DNA from: Clostridium lentum
GTDB lineage: Bacteria; Bacillota; Clostridia; Clostridiales; Clostridiaceae
Assembly: GCF_014287815.1 (NCBI RefSeq)
Contig: NZ_JACOOQ010000008.1
Span: 41,235-105,234 of the forward strand
Direction: 5' to 3'
Length of the DNA: 64,000 bases
Shown one piece after another: positions 20,917 to 34,035 of this stretch (its first letter is position 1; every line of letters begins with the position of its first letter). The notes under the pieces were generated by a model, which worked only from the letters and a program-made list of their open reading frames with translations, was not told the origin of the DNA and did not search any database. Both the position numbers and the translations under genes were made by a program.

Positions 20917-21015
20917 GCTACGCTAATTCAACTACTAATAATTCATTTAGAATTTAACTAGGTTTTATATTAGCTATAAACCTACTTAGTCAACGAAGTG
21001 TTTAATTAGCGTAGC
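20917..21015. repeat. Nested palindrome
   Basis: Outer arms GCTACGCTAATT (20917-20928) and AATTAGCGTAGC (21004-21015) enclose an inner hairpin (TAGGTTT...AAACCTA, 20959-20984). It lies 19 bases after the stop of the DUF1540 gene and may end its transcript or be a miniature mobile element. Confidence 0.5.
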
Positions 21016-21033
21016 ATTAACTTCTAAAATAAT

Positions 21034-21366
21034 TTAGAATTTTGGAACAAAGGTGTTGCACTCTGTCTTAGAAACAGATGAAACTGGGCCTCCAGCTATA
21101 CTTATTGACTCTGCTCCGCACATTCCTAGCTCATTGTATACACAATTTACAGCTTCACAATTAACTGGCATAGCAGCCTTTGGTTCTTCTGCACTATTTA
21201 AAAATTCCTTTGTTTTTTCAATAAAGCTTTCACAACATGTAGTTTCACTTACAAAAGCTTGACTTCCACCTACTTGTATACCATCTTTACAACAAAGACT
21301 ATTCTTATTATGACCACAAGTAGTAACATTACACATTAAATTTGGCATAAAATCACTCCTATTCAT
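21034..21366 (-). CDS. DUF1540 protein with two Cys-rich repeats
   Basis: A 110-aa protein with two copies of the DUF1540 unit: NVTTCGHNKNSLCCKDGIQV...CESF and NCEAVNCVYNELGMCGAESI...CNTF. Each unit supplies four or five Cys, spaced like a small metal-binding or disulfide knot. Members occur in clostridial spores and vegetative cells without a proven function. The ATG at 21366 gives MNRSDFMPNL; a second ATG at 21348 (MPNLMCN) has AGGAGTGATT upstream and is the better start, giving 104 aa. Confidence 0.8.
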   Translation of the reverse strand: MNRSDFMPNLMCNVTTCGHNKNSLCCKDGIQVGGSQAFVSETTCCESFIEKTKEFLNSAEEPKAAMPVNCEAVNCVYNELGMCGAESISIAGGPVSSVSKTECNTFVPKF

Positions 21367-21552
21367 TACTAAATTCCACCTATTTATTTTTACAATTTCT
21401 TTCTTTATTTATACATAAATCAGTCTTTTAATGTTTTTCTTTATTTTTTCTGTATATTAGATTAAAATTATTATTAATAGTAAACTATGTTAATAGGGTA
21501 AATTTATATATTTTTACTTAATTAATAAATAAACTTTGAGCGAGGTAAAACA

Positions 21553-23217
21553 ATGTCAAATGAAATTAATTCTTCTAATTTTATAAGAAATATAATCATT
21601 AATGACTTAGAGAGTGGAAAACATAATGAGATAATCACTCGTTTCCCACCAGAGCCAAATGGTTATTTACATATAGGTCATGCAAAATCTATATTATTAA
21701 ACTTTGGTTTAGCTGAAGAATTCCATGGTAAAACACATTTAAGATTTGATGATACTAACCCTGTAAAGGAAGATACAGAATATGTTGAATCTATTAAAGA
21801 AGATGTTAAATGGTTAGGTGGAAATTGGGATGCTTTATTCTTTGCATCTGATTACTTTGATACTATGTATGAAAAAGCTGTTCTTTTAATTAAGAAAGGA
21901 TTAGCTTATGTATGTGATCTTACTCCAGAAGAAGCAAAAGCATATAGAGGATCATTAACTGAACCTGGTAAAGAAAGCCCATATAGAAATAGATCCATTG
22001 AAGAAAACCTAGATTTATTCGAAAGAATGAAAAATGGTGAATTCAAAGATGGAGAAAAAGTTCTTAGAGCTAAAATAGATATGGCTTCTCCAAACCTTAA
22101 TATGAGAGATCCAATAATCTATAGAATTGCACATGCAACTCACCATAATACAGGAGACAAATGGTGTATCTACCCAATGTATGACTTTGCTCATCCATTA
22201 GAAGATGCTATAGAAGGAATTACTCACTCTATTTGTACGTTAGAATTTGAAGATCATAGACCTCTTTATGACTGGGTTGTAAGAGAATGTGAAATGGAAT
22301 GTGTTCCTAGACAAATTGAATTTGCTAGATTAAACATGACCAACACAGTTATGAGTAAGAGAAAGCTTAAGCAATTAGTAGATGAAGGTGTTGTTGATGG
22401 CTGGGATGATCCAAGAATGCCTACTATTTCTGGTCTTAGAAGAAGAGGATGTACTCCTGAAGCTTTAAGAAACTTCTGCTCAGCTATAGGTGTTGCTAAA
22501 GCAAACTCAACAGTTGATTCTCAAATGCTTGATTACTTTGTAAGAGAAGACTTACAAATGAAAGCACCAAATGCTATGGCTATCCTAAATCCTTTAAAAT
22601 TAGTTATCACTAACTATCCTGAAGGACAAACTGAAATGCTAGAAGTAAGCAATAATGCAAAAGATGAATCTTTTGGTAAAAGATTAGTTCCTTTCTCAAG
22701 AGAATTATACATTGAACAAGAAGATTTTATGGAAGTTCCAATAAAAAAATACTTTAGATTATTCCCAGGAAATGAAGTTAGATTAATTGGTGCATATTTT
22801 GTTAAATGTACTGATGTAATCAAAGATGAAAATGGTAATGTAATTGAAGTTCATTGTACTTACGATCCAGAAACTAAGAGTGGTTCAGGATTTACAGGCA
22901 GAAAAGTAAAAGGAACTATCCACTGGGTAGATGCTAAAAACGCTGTTCCTGCTGAATTTAGATTATATGAACCATTAATCTTAGATGCTGCAGAAGAAAA
23001 TGAAGGAAAACACTTCTTAGAACAAATAAATCCTCATTCAATAGAAATATTAGACGGATTTATTGAGCCAACAGCTATTAAGAATGCTAAACCTCAAGAT
23101 AAGTTCCAAATGGTAAGAAACGGTTTCTTTAATGTTGATCCTAAATATACTACAGCTGAAAAGTTAGTTTTCAATAGAATAGTATCTTTAAAATCTTCTT
23201 TTAAACTTAATAAATAA
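21553..23217 (+). CDS. glnS: Glutaminyl-tRNA synthetase
   Basis: Charges tRNA-Gln directly. The 554-aa protein has the class I signatures [15 protein letters not shown] and VMSKRKL, the Gln-specific [17 protein letters not shown] segment, and the two C-terminal beta-barrel anticodon-binding domains. GAGCGAGGT precedes the ATG. gltX lies about 800 bases away on the other strand; having both fits an organism that does not rely only on the amidotransferase route for Gln-tRNA. No T-box leader is seen here. Confidence 0.96.
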   Translation: MSNEINSSNFIRNIIINDLESGKHNEIITRFPPEPNGYLHIGHAKSILLNFGLAEEFHGKTHLRFDDTNPVKEDTEYVESIKEDVKWLGGNWDALFFASDYFDTMYEKAVLLIKKGLAYVCDLTPEEAKAYRGSLTEPGKESPYRNRSIEENLDLFERMKNGEFKDGEKVLRAKIDMASPNLNMRDPIIYRIAHATHHNTGDKWCIYPMYDFAHPLEDAIEGITHSICTLEFEDHRPLYDWVVRECEMECVPRQIEFARLNMTNTVMSKRKLKQLVDEGVVDGWDDPRMPTISGLRRRGCTPEALRNFCSAIGVAKANSTVDSQMLDYFVREDLQMKAPNAMAILNPLKLVITNYPEGQTEMLEVSNNAKDESFGKRLVPFSRELYIEQEDFMEVPIKKYFRLFPGNEVRLIGAYFVKCTDVIKDENGNVIEVHCTYDPETKSGSGFTGRKVKGTIHWVDAKNAVPAEFRLYEPLILDAAEENEGKHFLEQINPHSIEILDGFIEPTAIKNAKPQDKFQMVRNGFFNVDPKYTTAEKLVFNRIVSLKSSFKLNK

Positions 23218-23245
23218 GTGGAGAATTATCTCCACTTATTTTCTA
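23213..23245 (+). terminator. glnS terminator
   Basis: Stem AATAAGTGGAGA/TCTCCACTTATT followed by TTTCT, overlapping the glnS stop and the end of the small minus-strand gene. Confidence 0.85.
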
Positions 23246-23390
23246 TATTTATTCTATCTTCATAAAAACCATAATCATCACTATAATCATTTAAAAAATT
23301 TGTATCACAATCTATGTCCCAATTATTTGCTCGTATATTATTAAGCTTCAATAATGCACTTTTCTTTATGCCTTTCTTTTCATTAGTCAT
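23226..23390 (-). CDS. Small acidic/basic protein, 54 aa, unknown
   Basis: The frame starts at an ATG at 23390 and reads MTNEKKGIKKSALLKLNNIR followed by an acidic Asp/Tyr-rich tail (DIDCDTNFLNDYSDDYGFYE). An AAAGGAG site lies about 13 bases upstream, somewhat far. The basic head and acidic tail, plus a full stop-to-terminator fit, suggest a real gene; no family recognised. Confidence 0.5.
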   Translation of the reverse strand: MTNEKKGIKKSALLKLNNIRANNWDIDCDTNFLNDYSDDYGFYEDRINIENKWR

Positions 23391-23566
23391 CTTTCTTATT
23401 CTTCTCCTTTCTAATTTTTAGTTATATATAGTTTTAGTTTTTCTACTATTTTTATTCATTTAAAAAATGAGCTACATGAAGCTTTTCTTTCCAATAATAG
23501 TTTATTGGTTGAAAACTTCATATAACTCACTTATAAAATGGTATTTTTCTGTCCAAGTCTCTTTAC

Positions 23567-23734
23567 TTATTTATGCTCTTCGTTACATTCACATACACAA
23601 CTTCCTCTGCTGGCAGTTGTCCATTGATTATTTGTCGCACTCTTTTTTGCCTTTTGGCCGCATCCGCAACCATGGCCCTCCACTGATGTTGATGACAGTT
23701 CATGATTACAGTGACATTTTTTAGATTTGCTCAT
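23567..23734 (-). CDS. Small Cys-rich protein, 55 aa
   Basis: Starts MSKSKKCHCNHELSS at 23734 with a perfect AGGAGGG eight bases upstream, so translation is well supported. Seven Cys and four His are arranged as CHCNH, GHGCGCG and CVCEC, which suggests a metal-binding, metallothionein-like or SEC-C-like small protein. No family is assigned with confidence. It lies in the gap between glnS and gltX on the gltX strand. Confidence 0.7.
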   Translation of the reverse strand: MSKSKKCHCNHELSSTSVEGHGCGCGQKAKKSATNNQWTTASRGSCVCECNEEHK

Positions 23735-23768
23735 ACTTTTGCCCTCCTATAAACTATCTTTTATTTTT

Positions 23769-23812
23769 GCAATACTATAGCCAGTCCAAAAACTCTAGTT
23801 ATAGCATTGCTC
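23769..23812. repeat. Imperfect inverted repeat upstream of the Cys-rich gene
   Basis: GCAATACTATAG and CTA(G)TTATAGCATTGC form a hairpin. It is in the likely promoter or leader of the Cys-rich gene. The rest of 23812-24000 shows nothing I can name. Confidence 0.35.
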
Positions 23813-24003
23813 ATTAAATTTTCTATTCAGTTGTTAAGACTCTTAGGACTATCGACTAAAGCAACATCCTATCCTTAAGTCATTACTATTGTGTGCTTTT
23901 TAGACAAACTCTATACCTGATTTTATTATGAAGAACAGTAATTAATTAGATACTTATGAAATATGAGTGATTAAAGATTAAGTTTGGAACAAACCTTTAT
24001 TAA

Positions 24004-25665
24004 TTATAAATTTAAAAACTTGTTGAATCTTTCTCTAACTTTTTCTTCACCCATAATTTGCATTATAGTATAAAGGTCTGGAGTATTTGTTCTATGTGCT
24101 AAAGCAGTTCTTACAGCACCAGCAACATCAGAAATCATTCCTTTATAATTTTCTGGGTTTGCTTTATATTCTTTTCTATTAGCACAGTATCCAAGCTCAG
24201 CTCCTATTACTTTTAATTCTTCAAACCATTCTTCTTGGCTTCCAACATTAAATGTAAATTTTTTAGCATATTCTTCAATTATAGCCTTAGCATTTTCTAA
24301 TGATAAAGTCTTTGGTAATTCTACTTGCTCTACAGTTTCCTTGTAGAATAATTCATCAAAGAAGTAGAATATCTTATCTTTAACTTCATCCCACTTTGCA
24401 AAGTCTTTTCTTGGTTTTGGACCTTCTTTATCTATATTAAATATTTCTCTTGCCATAGCTTCATTTGAAGTTACTAAGTTATACATTTCTTCATCATATT
24501 GTTTAGCCCATGCAGTATATTGTTCATATACTTTATCTGCTGACATTCTAGCTATAACATCTTTAGAAACGTCATTTAATTTAACTAAATCAAATAATGC
24601 TCCACTCTTACTCATTTTATCTAAATGAACAACAAACTCATGGTAATCAGCACATGGATTTTCAGCTCTCCATTCTTCATAACTTGAATTAACTATGTTT
24701 AATAAGTATTCAATAACACATACTACTGGATATCCAACTTCATTGTAGTAAGAAACAGCTGCTTCAGCATCTTTTCTCTTAGAAAGTTTTCTCTTAGATC
24801 CACCTTCTTGTTTCATTATTGTTGGAATATGAGCATAGTTTGGTCTTTCAAATCCTAATACTTCAAATAATTGAACATGTATTGGAAGTGATGATAACCA
24901 CTCTTCTCCTCTTATTACATCTGTAGTTCTCATTAAATAATCATCTATAGCATGTGCAAAGTGATATGTTGGAAGTCCATCACCTTTTATAAGAACAACA
25001 TCTTGATTGTTTTCAGGGAATGATATATCACCTTTAATTAAATCATGAAATTCTACTCTATTTTCAATATTTCCTGGTGATTTTAATCTTAATATATAAC
25101 TTTCACCATTGTTTATTCTTTCAATAGCTTCTTCTTCAGTTATATTTCTGTATTTAGCATATTCTCCATAGTATCCTGGAGTTATTTTATTAGCTATTTG
25201 CTCTTCTCTTAAAGCAGCTAATTCTTCTGGAGTACAAAAATCTGGATATGCTAAACCTTTTAATAATAAATCTTTAGCAAAAGTTCTATATATTTCAGCT
25301 CTTTCACTTTGTCTGTATGGACCATATTCACCTTTTGAAGTTTCTTGGCCAGTCATTCCTTCACTGAAGTCCATTCCAAAATTGTGCATAGTTGTAATTG
25401 TATCTTCAATGGCACCTTCAACTTCTCTTTTTTGATCTGTATCTTCTATTCTTAAATAGAAAACACCTTCACTTTGACTTGCTAATCTTTCATTAATTAA
25501 TGCAGCAAAAACTCCTCCTATATGTTGGAATCCTGTTGGTGATGGTGCATATCTAGTTACTCTAGCACCTTCTTTTAAGTTTCTCTTTGGGTATTTTGCT
25601 ATATAATATTCTCTATCATGTTCAACATTAGGAAATATTATTTCAGCTAATTTTTCAAATGACAT
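24004..25665 (-). CDS. gltX: Glutamyl-tRNA synthetase
   Basis: Charges tRNA-Glu. The 553-aa class I enzyme has [16 protein letters not shown] (HIGH motif), the Glu-specific [11 protein letters not shown] segment and [12 protein letters not shown] (KMSKS equivalent). The C-terminal helical anticodon-binding domain is present. It is about 60 aa longer than the E. coli enzyme. AAGGAG precedes the ATG. Its expression is under the T-box immediately upstream. Confidence 0.95.
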   Translation of the reverse strand: MSFEKLAEIIFPNVEHDREYYIAKYPKRNLKEGARVTRYAPSPTGFQHIGGVFAALINERLASQSEGVFYLRIEDTDQKREVEGAIEDTITTMHNFGMDFSEGMTGQETSKGEYGPYRQSERAEIYRTFAKDLLLKGLAYPDFCTPEELAALREEQIANKITPGYYGEYAKYRNITEEEAIERINNGESYILRLKSPGNIENRVEFHDLIKGDISFPENNQDVVLIKGDGLPTYHFAHAIDDYLMRTTDVIRGEEWLSSLPIHVQLFEVLGFERPNYAHIPTIMKQEGGSKRKLSKRKDAEAAVSYYNEVGYPVVCVIEYLLNIVNSSYEEWRAENPCADYHEFVVHLDKMSKSGALFDLVKLNDVSKDVIARMSADKVYEQYTAWAKQYDEEMYNLVTSNEAMAREIFNIDKEGPKPRKDFAKWDEVKDKIFYFFDELFYKETVEQVELPKTLSLENAKAIIEEYAKKFTFNVGSQEEWFEELKVIGAELGYCANRKEYKANPENYKGMISDVAGAVRTALAHRTNTPDLYTIMQIMGEEKVRERFNKFLNL

Positions 25666-25694
25666 AATGTTATTCTCCTTATCTTTTTTTTGTT

Positions 25695-25930
25695 AAAATA
25701 TAAAAAAGTCTTTCATCCCATTAAAATATAGGACGAAAGACTTACTTCCGCGTTACCACCTAAATTGGTTAATAAAAATTAACCCACTCAAATACTTATT
25801 TAATTTTATTGCTCCAAGGTTTCCTTCAATAATTTTAAATTTTAGGCTCACACCATTCCTAAATCGCTTTAAATTAAACTTCTATTTACTGCTCCTCTTC
25901 AGCGCAATTACTATTATCATTTTTTGCAAA
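25695..25930 (-). promoter_or_regulatory. T-box leader of gltX
   Basis: On the minus strand the T-box AGGTGGTAACGCGGA occupies 25747-25761 and is followed by a terminator stem AAAGTCTTTCGTCC/GGGATGAAAGACTTT with a T-run (25702-25744). Upstream parts include GAAGAGGAGCAGTAA and AGGAATGGTGTGAGCC of Stem I. Given the gene, tRNA-Glu is the expected ligand; the specifier codon was not placed. Confidence 0.9.
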
Positions 25931-26015
25931 TTACAGATTAATTATACAGATTCAAATTATTATTGTAAAGTATTTCTCTTATGTATAAAACTCTTAATAT
26001 ATATTTTAATAATCA

Positions 26016-26068
26016 AAAATAAATTGAGCTTAAACTATCTCTGTTATTGATAATTTAAGCTCAATTTT
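26016..26068 (-). terminator. Terminator of the purine permease gene
   Basis: Stem AAATTGAGCTTAAA/TTTAAGCTCAATTT with a long loop, followed by T-rich sequence on the minus strand. Confidence 0.8.
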
Positions 26069-26081
26069 TATAAACAAAACT

Positions 26082-27386
26082 CTATCTTATAGCAAAATAT
26101 ATTACAAATAATAGTGCTAATACATACATTACTGGATGAACTTTTTTAGTTTTTCCTTTAAATATCATCAAAATAACATATGTTAAAAATCCGCAAGCAA
26201 TTCCTTCACCAATGCTATATGTTAATGGCATTAATAAAATAGTTAAGAATGATGGAATAGCTATTTCTGATCTTTCCCATTCTATTTCCTTAAGTGATGA
26301 ACACATTAATGATCCAACTATAATAAGTGCTGGAGCTGTAACTGCTGAAGTTATTACTGTAAGTAATGGTGAGAAGAATAATGATACTAAGAATAATCCT
26401 CCAACTACTACACTGGAAAATCCTGTTTTTGCTCCAACAGAAGCTCCTGATAATGATTCAACATATGATGTTGTATTAGTTGTACCCAATATTGATCCTA
26501 TACATGTAGCAATTGAGTCAGCTAATAATGCTTTTGAACCATTTTCTATAGAACCATCTTTTTTAAGAAGTCCAACCTTTGAACCGACAGCCACTAATGT
26601 TCCTGCTGTATCAAAGAAATCCATAAATAAGAAAGTAAATATTACTAGAATCATTTCTGGATTAAATATATTTCCTAAGTTCTTAATAGCAGCTCCAAAA
26701 GTAGGTGCCATTGATGGTGGCATTGATATTACTGATGTTGGTATATCAATAAGTCCTGTTATCATACCCACAATTGCTGTTAACCCCATACCTAAGAAGA
26801 TTGCTATTTTAGAACCTCTAACCATAAATATTGAAATTGCAATAACACCAAATATAGAAAGTAAAACTGTAGGATCTGTTAAATCACCAAGACCTACAAA
26901 AGTTGCTGAATTAGCTACTACTATTCCTGCATTTTTTAATCCTATAAAAGCAATGAATAATCCTATTCCTGCACTTACTGCAAACTTTAAGTTAGTTGGT
27001 ATAGCTTTAATAATCATTTCTCTTAAACCAGTTGCTGATATTATTAAAAATATAATTCCTGAAGCTAATACACCTGATAGTGCTATCTCCCACTTAATAC
27101 CCATTCCTAAACATACACTATATGCAAAGAATGCATTTAAACCAACACCTGGTGCTAATCCCATTGGAAAATTCGCGAATATTCCCATTATTAGTGTTCC
27201 TAAAGCTGCTGCAAGTCCTGTAGCTACAAATACACTCCCTTGTGGCATACCAGCCTCTGCAAGTACACTAGGAATTAAGAATAACGCATAAGCCATTGTT
27301 AAAAATGTAGTTATACCACCTATGGTTTCACTTTTAAAATTTGTTTCTTTTTCTTTGAATTTGAAATAGTTTGATAAGAATTCCAT
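26082..27386 (-). CDS. pbuG: NCS2-family guanine/hypoxanthine permease (PbuG/AzgA type)
   Basis: Proton-driven uptake of purine bases across the cytoplasmic membrane. The 434-aa protein has 12-14 hydrophobic segments and the family signatures FLTMAYALFLIPSVL, GLAPGVGLNAFFAYSVC and FLFMDFFDTAGTLVAVGS. It begins MEFLSNYFKFKEKETNFKSE, typical of the AzgA/PbuG group. GGAGG lies ten bases before the ATG. The guanine riboswitch about 120 bases upstream supports guanine or hypoxanthine as substrate. Confidence 0.93.
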   Translation of the reverse strand: MEFLSNYFKFKEKETNFKSETIGGITTFLTMAYALFLIPSVLAEAGMPQGSVFVATGLAAALGTLIMGIFANFPMGLAPGVGLNAFFAYSVCLGMGIKWEIALSGVLASGIIFLIISATGLREMIIKAIPTNLKFAVSAGIGLFIAFIGLKNAGIVVANSATFVGLGDLTDPTVLLSIFGVIAISIFMVRGSKIAIFLGMGLTAIVGMITGLIDIPTSVISMPPSMAPTFGAAIKNLGNIFNPEMILVIFTFLFMDFFDTAGTLVAVGSKVGLLKKDGSIENGSKALLADSIATCIGSILGTTNTTSYVESLSGASVGAKTGFSSVVVGGLFLVSLFFSPLLTVITSAVTAPALIIVGSLMCSSLKEIEWERSEIAIPSFLTILLMPLTYSIGEGIACGFLTYVILMIFKGKTKKVHPVMYVLALLFVIYFAIR

Positions 27387-27505
27387 CGTTTATTCCTCCA
27401 TGCATTTTCTTTACAACCGAATATCGCATGATATGAGGAAAAAGATATGTATTATATTAATAGAATTTATACTGTATGTACTTATATATAAATATTAAAT
27501 CCATA

Positions 27506-27570
27506 TCGTAGTCAAATCATTTATGGTGATTTGGTAGAGACTCCCGGACCATATTTCCGGCATTATACGA
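27506..27570 (-). promoter_or_regulatory. Guanine-type purine riboswitch
   Basis: Read on the minus strand: P1 TCGTA/TACGA, the junction TATAATGCCGG, loop 1 and loop 2 (TATGGTCCGG, CCATAAATG) and the closing GATTTGACTACGA. A C in GACTACG at the discriminating position indicates guanine or hypoxanthine rather than adenine. The expression platform between the aptamer and the permease is not clear to me; a short ATATCATGCGATAT hairpin lies at about 27421-27436. Confidence 0.92.
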
Positions 27571-27654
27571 ACATTCGATTGTAATTTACTATAAAACATA
27601 TGATAATATATTTTTTACAGCTTGTCTACTTGTAATTTTATACTTTTATTACTT

Positions 27655-27710
27655 TATGTGAAAAAAGCATTAGATGTTAAATATATTTTAAAATTCTAAT
27701 GACTTTTTAC
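27655..27710 (-). terminator. Terminator of the ybjQ-like operon
   Basis: Arms AAAAAAGCATTAGA and TCTAATGACTTTTT (27661-27674 and 27695-27708), ending in T-run on the minus strand after the 49-aa gene. Confidence 0.75.
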
Positions 27711-27739
27711 ATGATAATTTCTTATATTATTTATTATAA

Positions 27740-27889
27740 TTAGTATTCTTTATACTTCTTATGTTTTTCTTTTTCTATCTTTTTTTCTTTAATCCTACTT
27801 ACTATAGCCCATATTATCATTGCTATTGATCCTATAGCTGTAAGTATCCAAAACCCAACGTATAATATAATCATCAATGTTATATTCAA
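27740..27889 (-). CDS. Small single-pass membrane protein, 49 aa
   Basis: Starts at a TTG at 27889 with AAAGGAG nine bases upstream, and reads MNITLMIILYVGFWILTAIG then a charged Lys/Glu-rich tail (RIKEKKIEKEKHKKYKEY). One membrane helix with a basic cytosolic tail. It follows the YbjQ-like gene by 16 bases in the same operon, so the two may work together at the membrane. No family recognised. Confidence 0.7.
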   Translation of the reverse strand: MNITLMIILYVGFWILTAIGSIAMIIWAIVSRIKEKKIEKEKHKKYKEY

Positions 27890-27905
27890 AATAAATTACT
27901 CCTTT

Positions 27906-28220
27906 TTATTCCACTACTACTGCTGTACCATAAGCTACCATTTCTGCTGCTCCTGCTGCTATAGCAGAAGACATTAACTTCATTCCTATAATTGCATTAG
28001 CTCCCATAGCTTCTGCCTCATCAGCCATTCTTCCAATAGCTATTTGTCTTGCTTCTGTAAGCATATCATTATATCCTGACATTTCCCCACCTACAAGATT
28101 TTTAAAAGAAGCAGTTATATCACGTCCAATGTTTTTACATCTTACAGTACTTCCTTTTACTAATCCTTTAACTTCTTTAATTTCTTTTCCTGGAACATTT
28201 TCTATTGTTAATATTATCAT
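27906..28220 (-). CDS. YbjQ/UPF0145 family heavy-metal-binding-domain protein
   Basis: A small (104 aa) pentamer-forming protein family. Start chosen at the ATG at 28220 (MIILTIENVPGKEI), eight bases after AAAGGGG. Family signatures seen are GLVKGSTVRCKNIGRDI, GEMSGYNDMLTEARQIA and GANAIIGMKL...VAYGTAVVVE. The biochemical role is not settled. First gene of a two-gene operon with a small membrane protein. Confidence 0.9.
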   Translation of the reverse strand: MIILTIENVPGKEIKEVKGLVKGSTVRCKNIGRDITASFKNLVGGEMSGYNDMLTEARQIAIGRMADEAEAMGANAIIGMKLMSSAIAAGAAEMVAYGTAVVVE

Positions 28221-28342
28221 AATCATTACCCCTTTATACATTGTTTAAATAACTCTTTAAGAGTTATTTAATAATATTTAACATAATAATATACTATATA
28301 TTAAAAATTGTCAATAATCTTTTTCCAGTTTTTGTTTAAAAC

Positions 28343-28384
28343 AAAAAAGGGACTGTCGCACTATGAACAGACTGAACAGACCCT
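28343..28384 (-). terminator. Terminator of the leu-ilv operon
   Basis: Stem GGG.CTGT/ACAG.CCC with loop and a T-run of six on the minus strand, 36 bases after ilvC. Confidence 0.7.
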
Positions 28385-28419
28385 TCTCACTTTAATTTTT
28401 CATTTTTAATTATTAATTA

Positions 28420-31117
<2,698 letters not shown>

Positions 31118-31210
31118 ATAAATCGCCCCCTTTTTAATTAAACGACAATCTAATTAACACTTCGTTAATGAATGCTGACTCTAATGAGTGTAACAAAATT
31201 TACTGTTTAA

Positions 31211-32869
31211 TTATTTATAAACTGCTCCTGTGTTTGCTGAACTTACTAGCTTAGCATATCTTGCAAGATATCCCTCCTTAATTTTAGGTTCAACTTTTAC
31301 AATATTCTTCCTTCTTTCTTCTAGTACATCTTTATTAACTAATAATTCTAACTTACCACTATTTATATCTATTGAAATTATATCACCAGTTTCTACTAGA
31401 GCAATTACTCCACCTTCTGCTGCTTCTGGAGATACATGTCCTATTGATGCTCCCCTTGTGGCTCCACTAAATCTTCCATCTGTAATAAGTGCAACCGATT
31501 TATCAAGTCCCATTCCTGATATAGCAGATGTTGGTGAAAGCATTTCTCTCATACCAGGTCCACCTTTTGGTCCTTCATATCTTATTACAATAACATCTCC
31601 TGCCACTATCTTATTATTAAATATAGCTTCTACAGCTTCCTCTTCTGAATCAAATACTTTAGCTGGCCCTTGATGAACTAACATTTCAGGAAGTACTGCT
31701 GATCTCTTTACTACAGCTCCATCCACTGCTAAATTTCCTCTTAATACAGCTATGCCACCTGTTTTGCTATATGGTCTTTCCACATGCTTTATTACATCAT
31801 AATTCAATACTTTTTTATCTTTAACATTTTCACCTATGGTCTTTCCTGTAGCTGTAATACACTCTAAATCTATTAAATCTTTTTTACTTAATTCATTAAT
31901 AACTGCAGATATTCCACCAGCTTCATATAAATCTTGAATATGAATATTCGATGCTGGTGCTAACTTACAAATATTAGGAACTTTTGATGACATTTCATTA
32001 ATAATATCTAAATTCATTTGTAGTTTTGCTTCATTTGCTATAGCTGTTAAATGTAATACACTATTGGTTGAACATCCTAAAGCCATATCTACAGCAAGTG
32101 CATTTTTAATTGATTTTTCATTTACTATATCTCTTGGTTTTATATTATTTTTTAATAAATTCATAACTGCCATTCCAGCATGCTTCGCAAGTATTATTCT
32201 TTCTGAATATACAGCTGGAATAGTTCCATTGCCTGGAAGCCCTAATCCTAAAACTTCTGTAAGACAATTCATTGAGTTAGCTGTAAACATTCCTGAACAT
32301 GAACCACATGTTGGACATGACTTACATTCCAATTCTTTTAATTCTTCTTTAGTCATTTTTCCACTTTCCACAGAACCAACTGCTTCAAATAGTGTTGATA
32401 ATGATACTGCCTCACCTTTATATTTACCTGCTAACATTGGCCCTCCACTAACAAATACTGAAGGTATATTAAGCCTTAATGCAGCCATTATCATTCCTGG
32501 TACAATCTTATCGCAATTAGGAATAAATACTAAAGCATCAAAACCATGAGCTTTTACCATACACTCAACACTATCTGCTATTAACTCTCTTGTAGCCAAT
32601 GAATACTTCATACCTTCGTGACCCATAGCTATTCCATCACATACTCCTATGGTTGGAAATACTAATGGAGTTCCTCCACTGATAAGTACACCTTTTTTAG
32701 TTGCTTCAACAATCTTGTCTAAATTAATATGTCCAGGTATTATATCATTTTGTGATGTTACTATTCCTATAAGTGGTCTTTCTAGTTCCCGATCACTTAA
32801 TCCTATTGCTTTAAAAAGAGCCCTATGAGGTGCTCTTGCTATCCCCTTCTTAACCATATCACTTCTCAA
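31211..32869 (-). CDS. ilvD: Dihydroxy-acid dehydratase
   Basis: Iron-sulfur enzyme that dehydrates dihydroxy acids to the keto acid precursors of valine and isoleucine. The TTG at 32869 with GAGGTG seven bases upstream gives [20 protein letters not shown], the family's standard N-terminus. Fe-S ligand Cys are seen in FIPNCDKI and [18 protein letters not shown], and the C-terminal [12 protein letters not shown] and [10 protein letters not shown] are present. 552 aa, usual length. It begins 12 bases after leuB. Confidence 0.95.
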   Translation of the reverse strand: MRSDMVKKGIARAPHRALFKAIGLSDRELERPLIGIVTSQNDIIPGHINLDKIVEATKKGVLISGGTPLVFPTIGVCDGIAMGHEGMKYSLATRELIADSVECMVKAHGFDALVFIPNCDKIVPGMIMAALRLNIPSVFVSGGPMLAGKYKGEAVSLSTLFEAVGSVESGKMTKEELKELECKSCPTCGSCSGMFTANSMNCLTEVLGLGLPGNGTIPAVYSERIILAKHAGMAVMNLLKNNIKPRDIVNEKSIKNALAVDMALGCSTNSVLHLTAIANEAKLQMNLDIINEMSSKVPNICKLAPASNIHIQDLYEAGGISAVINELSKKDLIDLECITATGKTIGENVKDKKVLNYDVIKHVERPYSKTGGIAVLRGNLAVDGAVVKRSAVLPEMLVHQGPAKVFDSEEEAVEAIFNNKIVAGDVIVIRYEGPKGGPGMREMLSPTSAISGMGLDKSVALITDGRFSGATRGASIGHVSPEAAEGGVIALVETGDIISIDINSGKLELLVNKDVLEERRKNIVKVEPKIKEGYLARYAKLVSSANTGAVYK

Positions 32870-32881
32870 TTATATTCACCT

Positions 32882-33961
32882 CTATATCTTGCTTAATCTT
32901 TCAATAACTAGCTGTCCCATTTTTCTTGTACCAACGAGTCTTGTACCTTCACTATAAATATCCTTAGTTCTATAACCATCTTCCAATACTTTAACTACAG
33001 CATTTTCAATGGCTTGGGCTTCTTCTTCTAAATCTAAGCTATATCTAAATATCATAGCTACCGATAATATTGTTGCTAAAGGATTAGCTATATCCATACC
33101 TGCAATATCTGGTGCTGAACCATGAATAGGTTCATACATTCCAAGCTTTCCCTTACCTAAAGATGCTGATGGCAACATTCCTATAGACCCTGTTATCATT
33201 GAAGCTTCATCTGATAAAATATCTCCAAACATATTTGAAGTAACTATCACATCAAATTGTGCCGGATTCCTCACAAGCTGCATTGATGCATTATCTATAT
33301 ACATATGATTTAGTTCTACTTTCTTATATTCCTTAGAAACTTCAATTACTGTTTCTCTCCATAGCCTTGAACTTTCTAAAACATTAGCCTTATCAACACT
33401 GGTTACCTTCTTATTTCTCTTCATGGCAGTTTCAAAAGCAATCTTAGCAATTCTTCTTACTTCTTCTTTATTATATTTTTCTGTGTCAAAAGCAGCTTCT
33501 ACACCATCTTCAAGAAATCTTCCACGGTTACCAAAATAAATTCCTCCTGTCAGTTCTCTTACTACAGCTACATCTATTCCATCATTAATTAGTTCTTCTT
33601 TTAATGGTGATGCTATTTTTAAAGGATTATACAAAAGAGCTGGTCTTAAGTTACAGTAAAGGTTTAATCCTTCCCTTAAACCAAGTAAAGCTTGTTCTGG
33701 TCTTACTTTAGCAGTAGTATTATCCCATTTATACCCTCCTACAGCCCCAAGTAATACCGCATCACTACTTTGACAAATCTTTAATGTTTCATGTGGCAAA
33801 GGGACTCCCACTTCATCAATGGCACATCCCCCTGCTAAAGCGTATTTTATTTCAAATTTATGATTAAATTCTTCTCCAATTTTATCTAATATAAGTATAG
33901 CTTCTCTAACAACTTCTGGTCCTATACCATCTCCTGGTATTGCTACTATTCTATAATTCAT
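32882..33961 (-). CDS. leuB: 3-isopropylmalate dehydrogenase
   Basis: NAD-dependent oxidative decarboxylation in leucine synthesis. The 359-aa protein shows [20 protein letters not shown], the substrate loop, and the metal-binding [20 protein letters not shown] signature; [12 protein letters not shown] is at the C-terminal side. Position in the operon is between leuD and ilvD. A spacer of about 75 bases of AAATGAAAAAT-type repeats separates it from leuD. Confidence 0.96.
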   Translation of the reverse strand: MNYRIVAIPGDGIGPEVVREAILILDKIGEEFNHKFEIKYALAGGCAIDEVGVPLPHETLKICQSSDAVLLGAVGGYKWDNTTAKVRPEQALLGLREGLNLYCNLRPALLYNPLKIASPLKEELINDGIDVAVVRELTGGIYFGNRGRFLEDGVEAAFDTEKYNKEEVRRIAKIAFETAMKRNKKVTSVDKANVLESSRLWRETVIEVSKEYKKVELNHMYIDNASMQLVRNPAQFDVIVTSNMFGDILSDEASMITGSIGMLPSASLGKGKLGMYEPIHGSAPDIAGMDIANPLATILSVAMIFRYSLDLEEEAQAIENAVVKVLEDGYRTKDIYSEGTRLVGTRKMGQLVIERLSKI

Positions 33962-34035
33962 AAAAAAAGCCCCCTTTTTTAAATGAAAAATAAATAATTA
34001 AAATGAAAAATTTTATTATTCATTATTCTAATTTT

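Noticed and set aside
23467..23724. 85-aa plus-strand frame between glnS and gltX
   Set aside because: It lies opposite the Cys-rich gene that has the perfect ribosome binding site; the plus-strand frame has none.
26212..27291. 359-aa plus-strand frame opposite the purine permease
   Set aside because: Long only because of codon bias on the other strand; the permease and its riboswitch explain the region.
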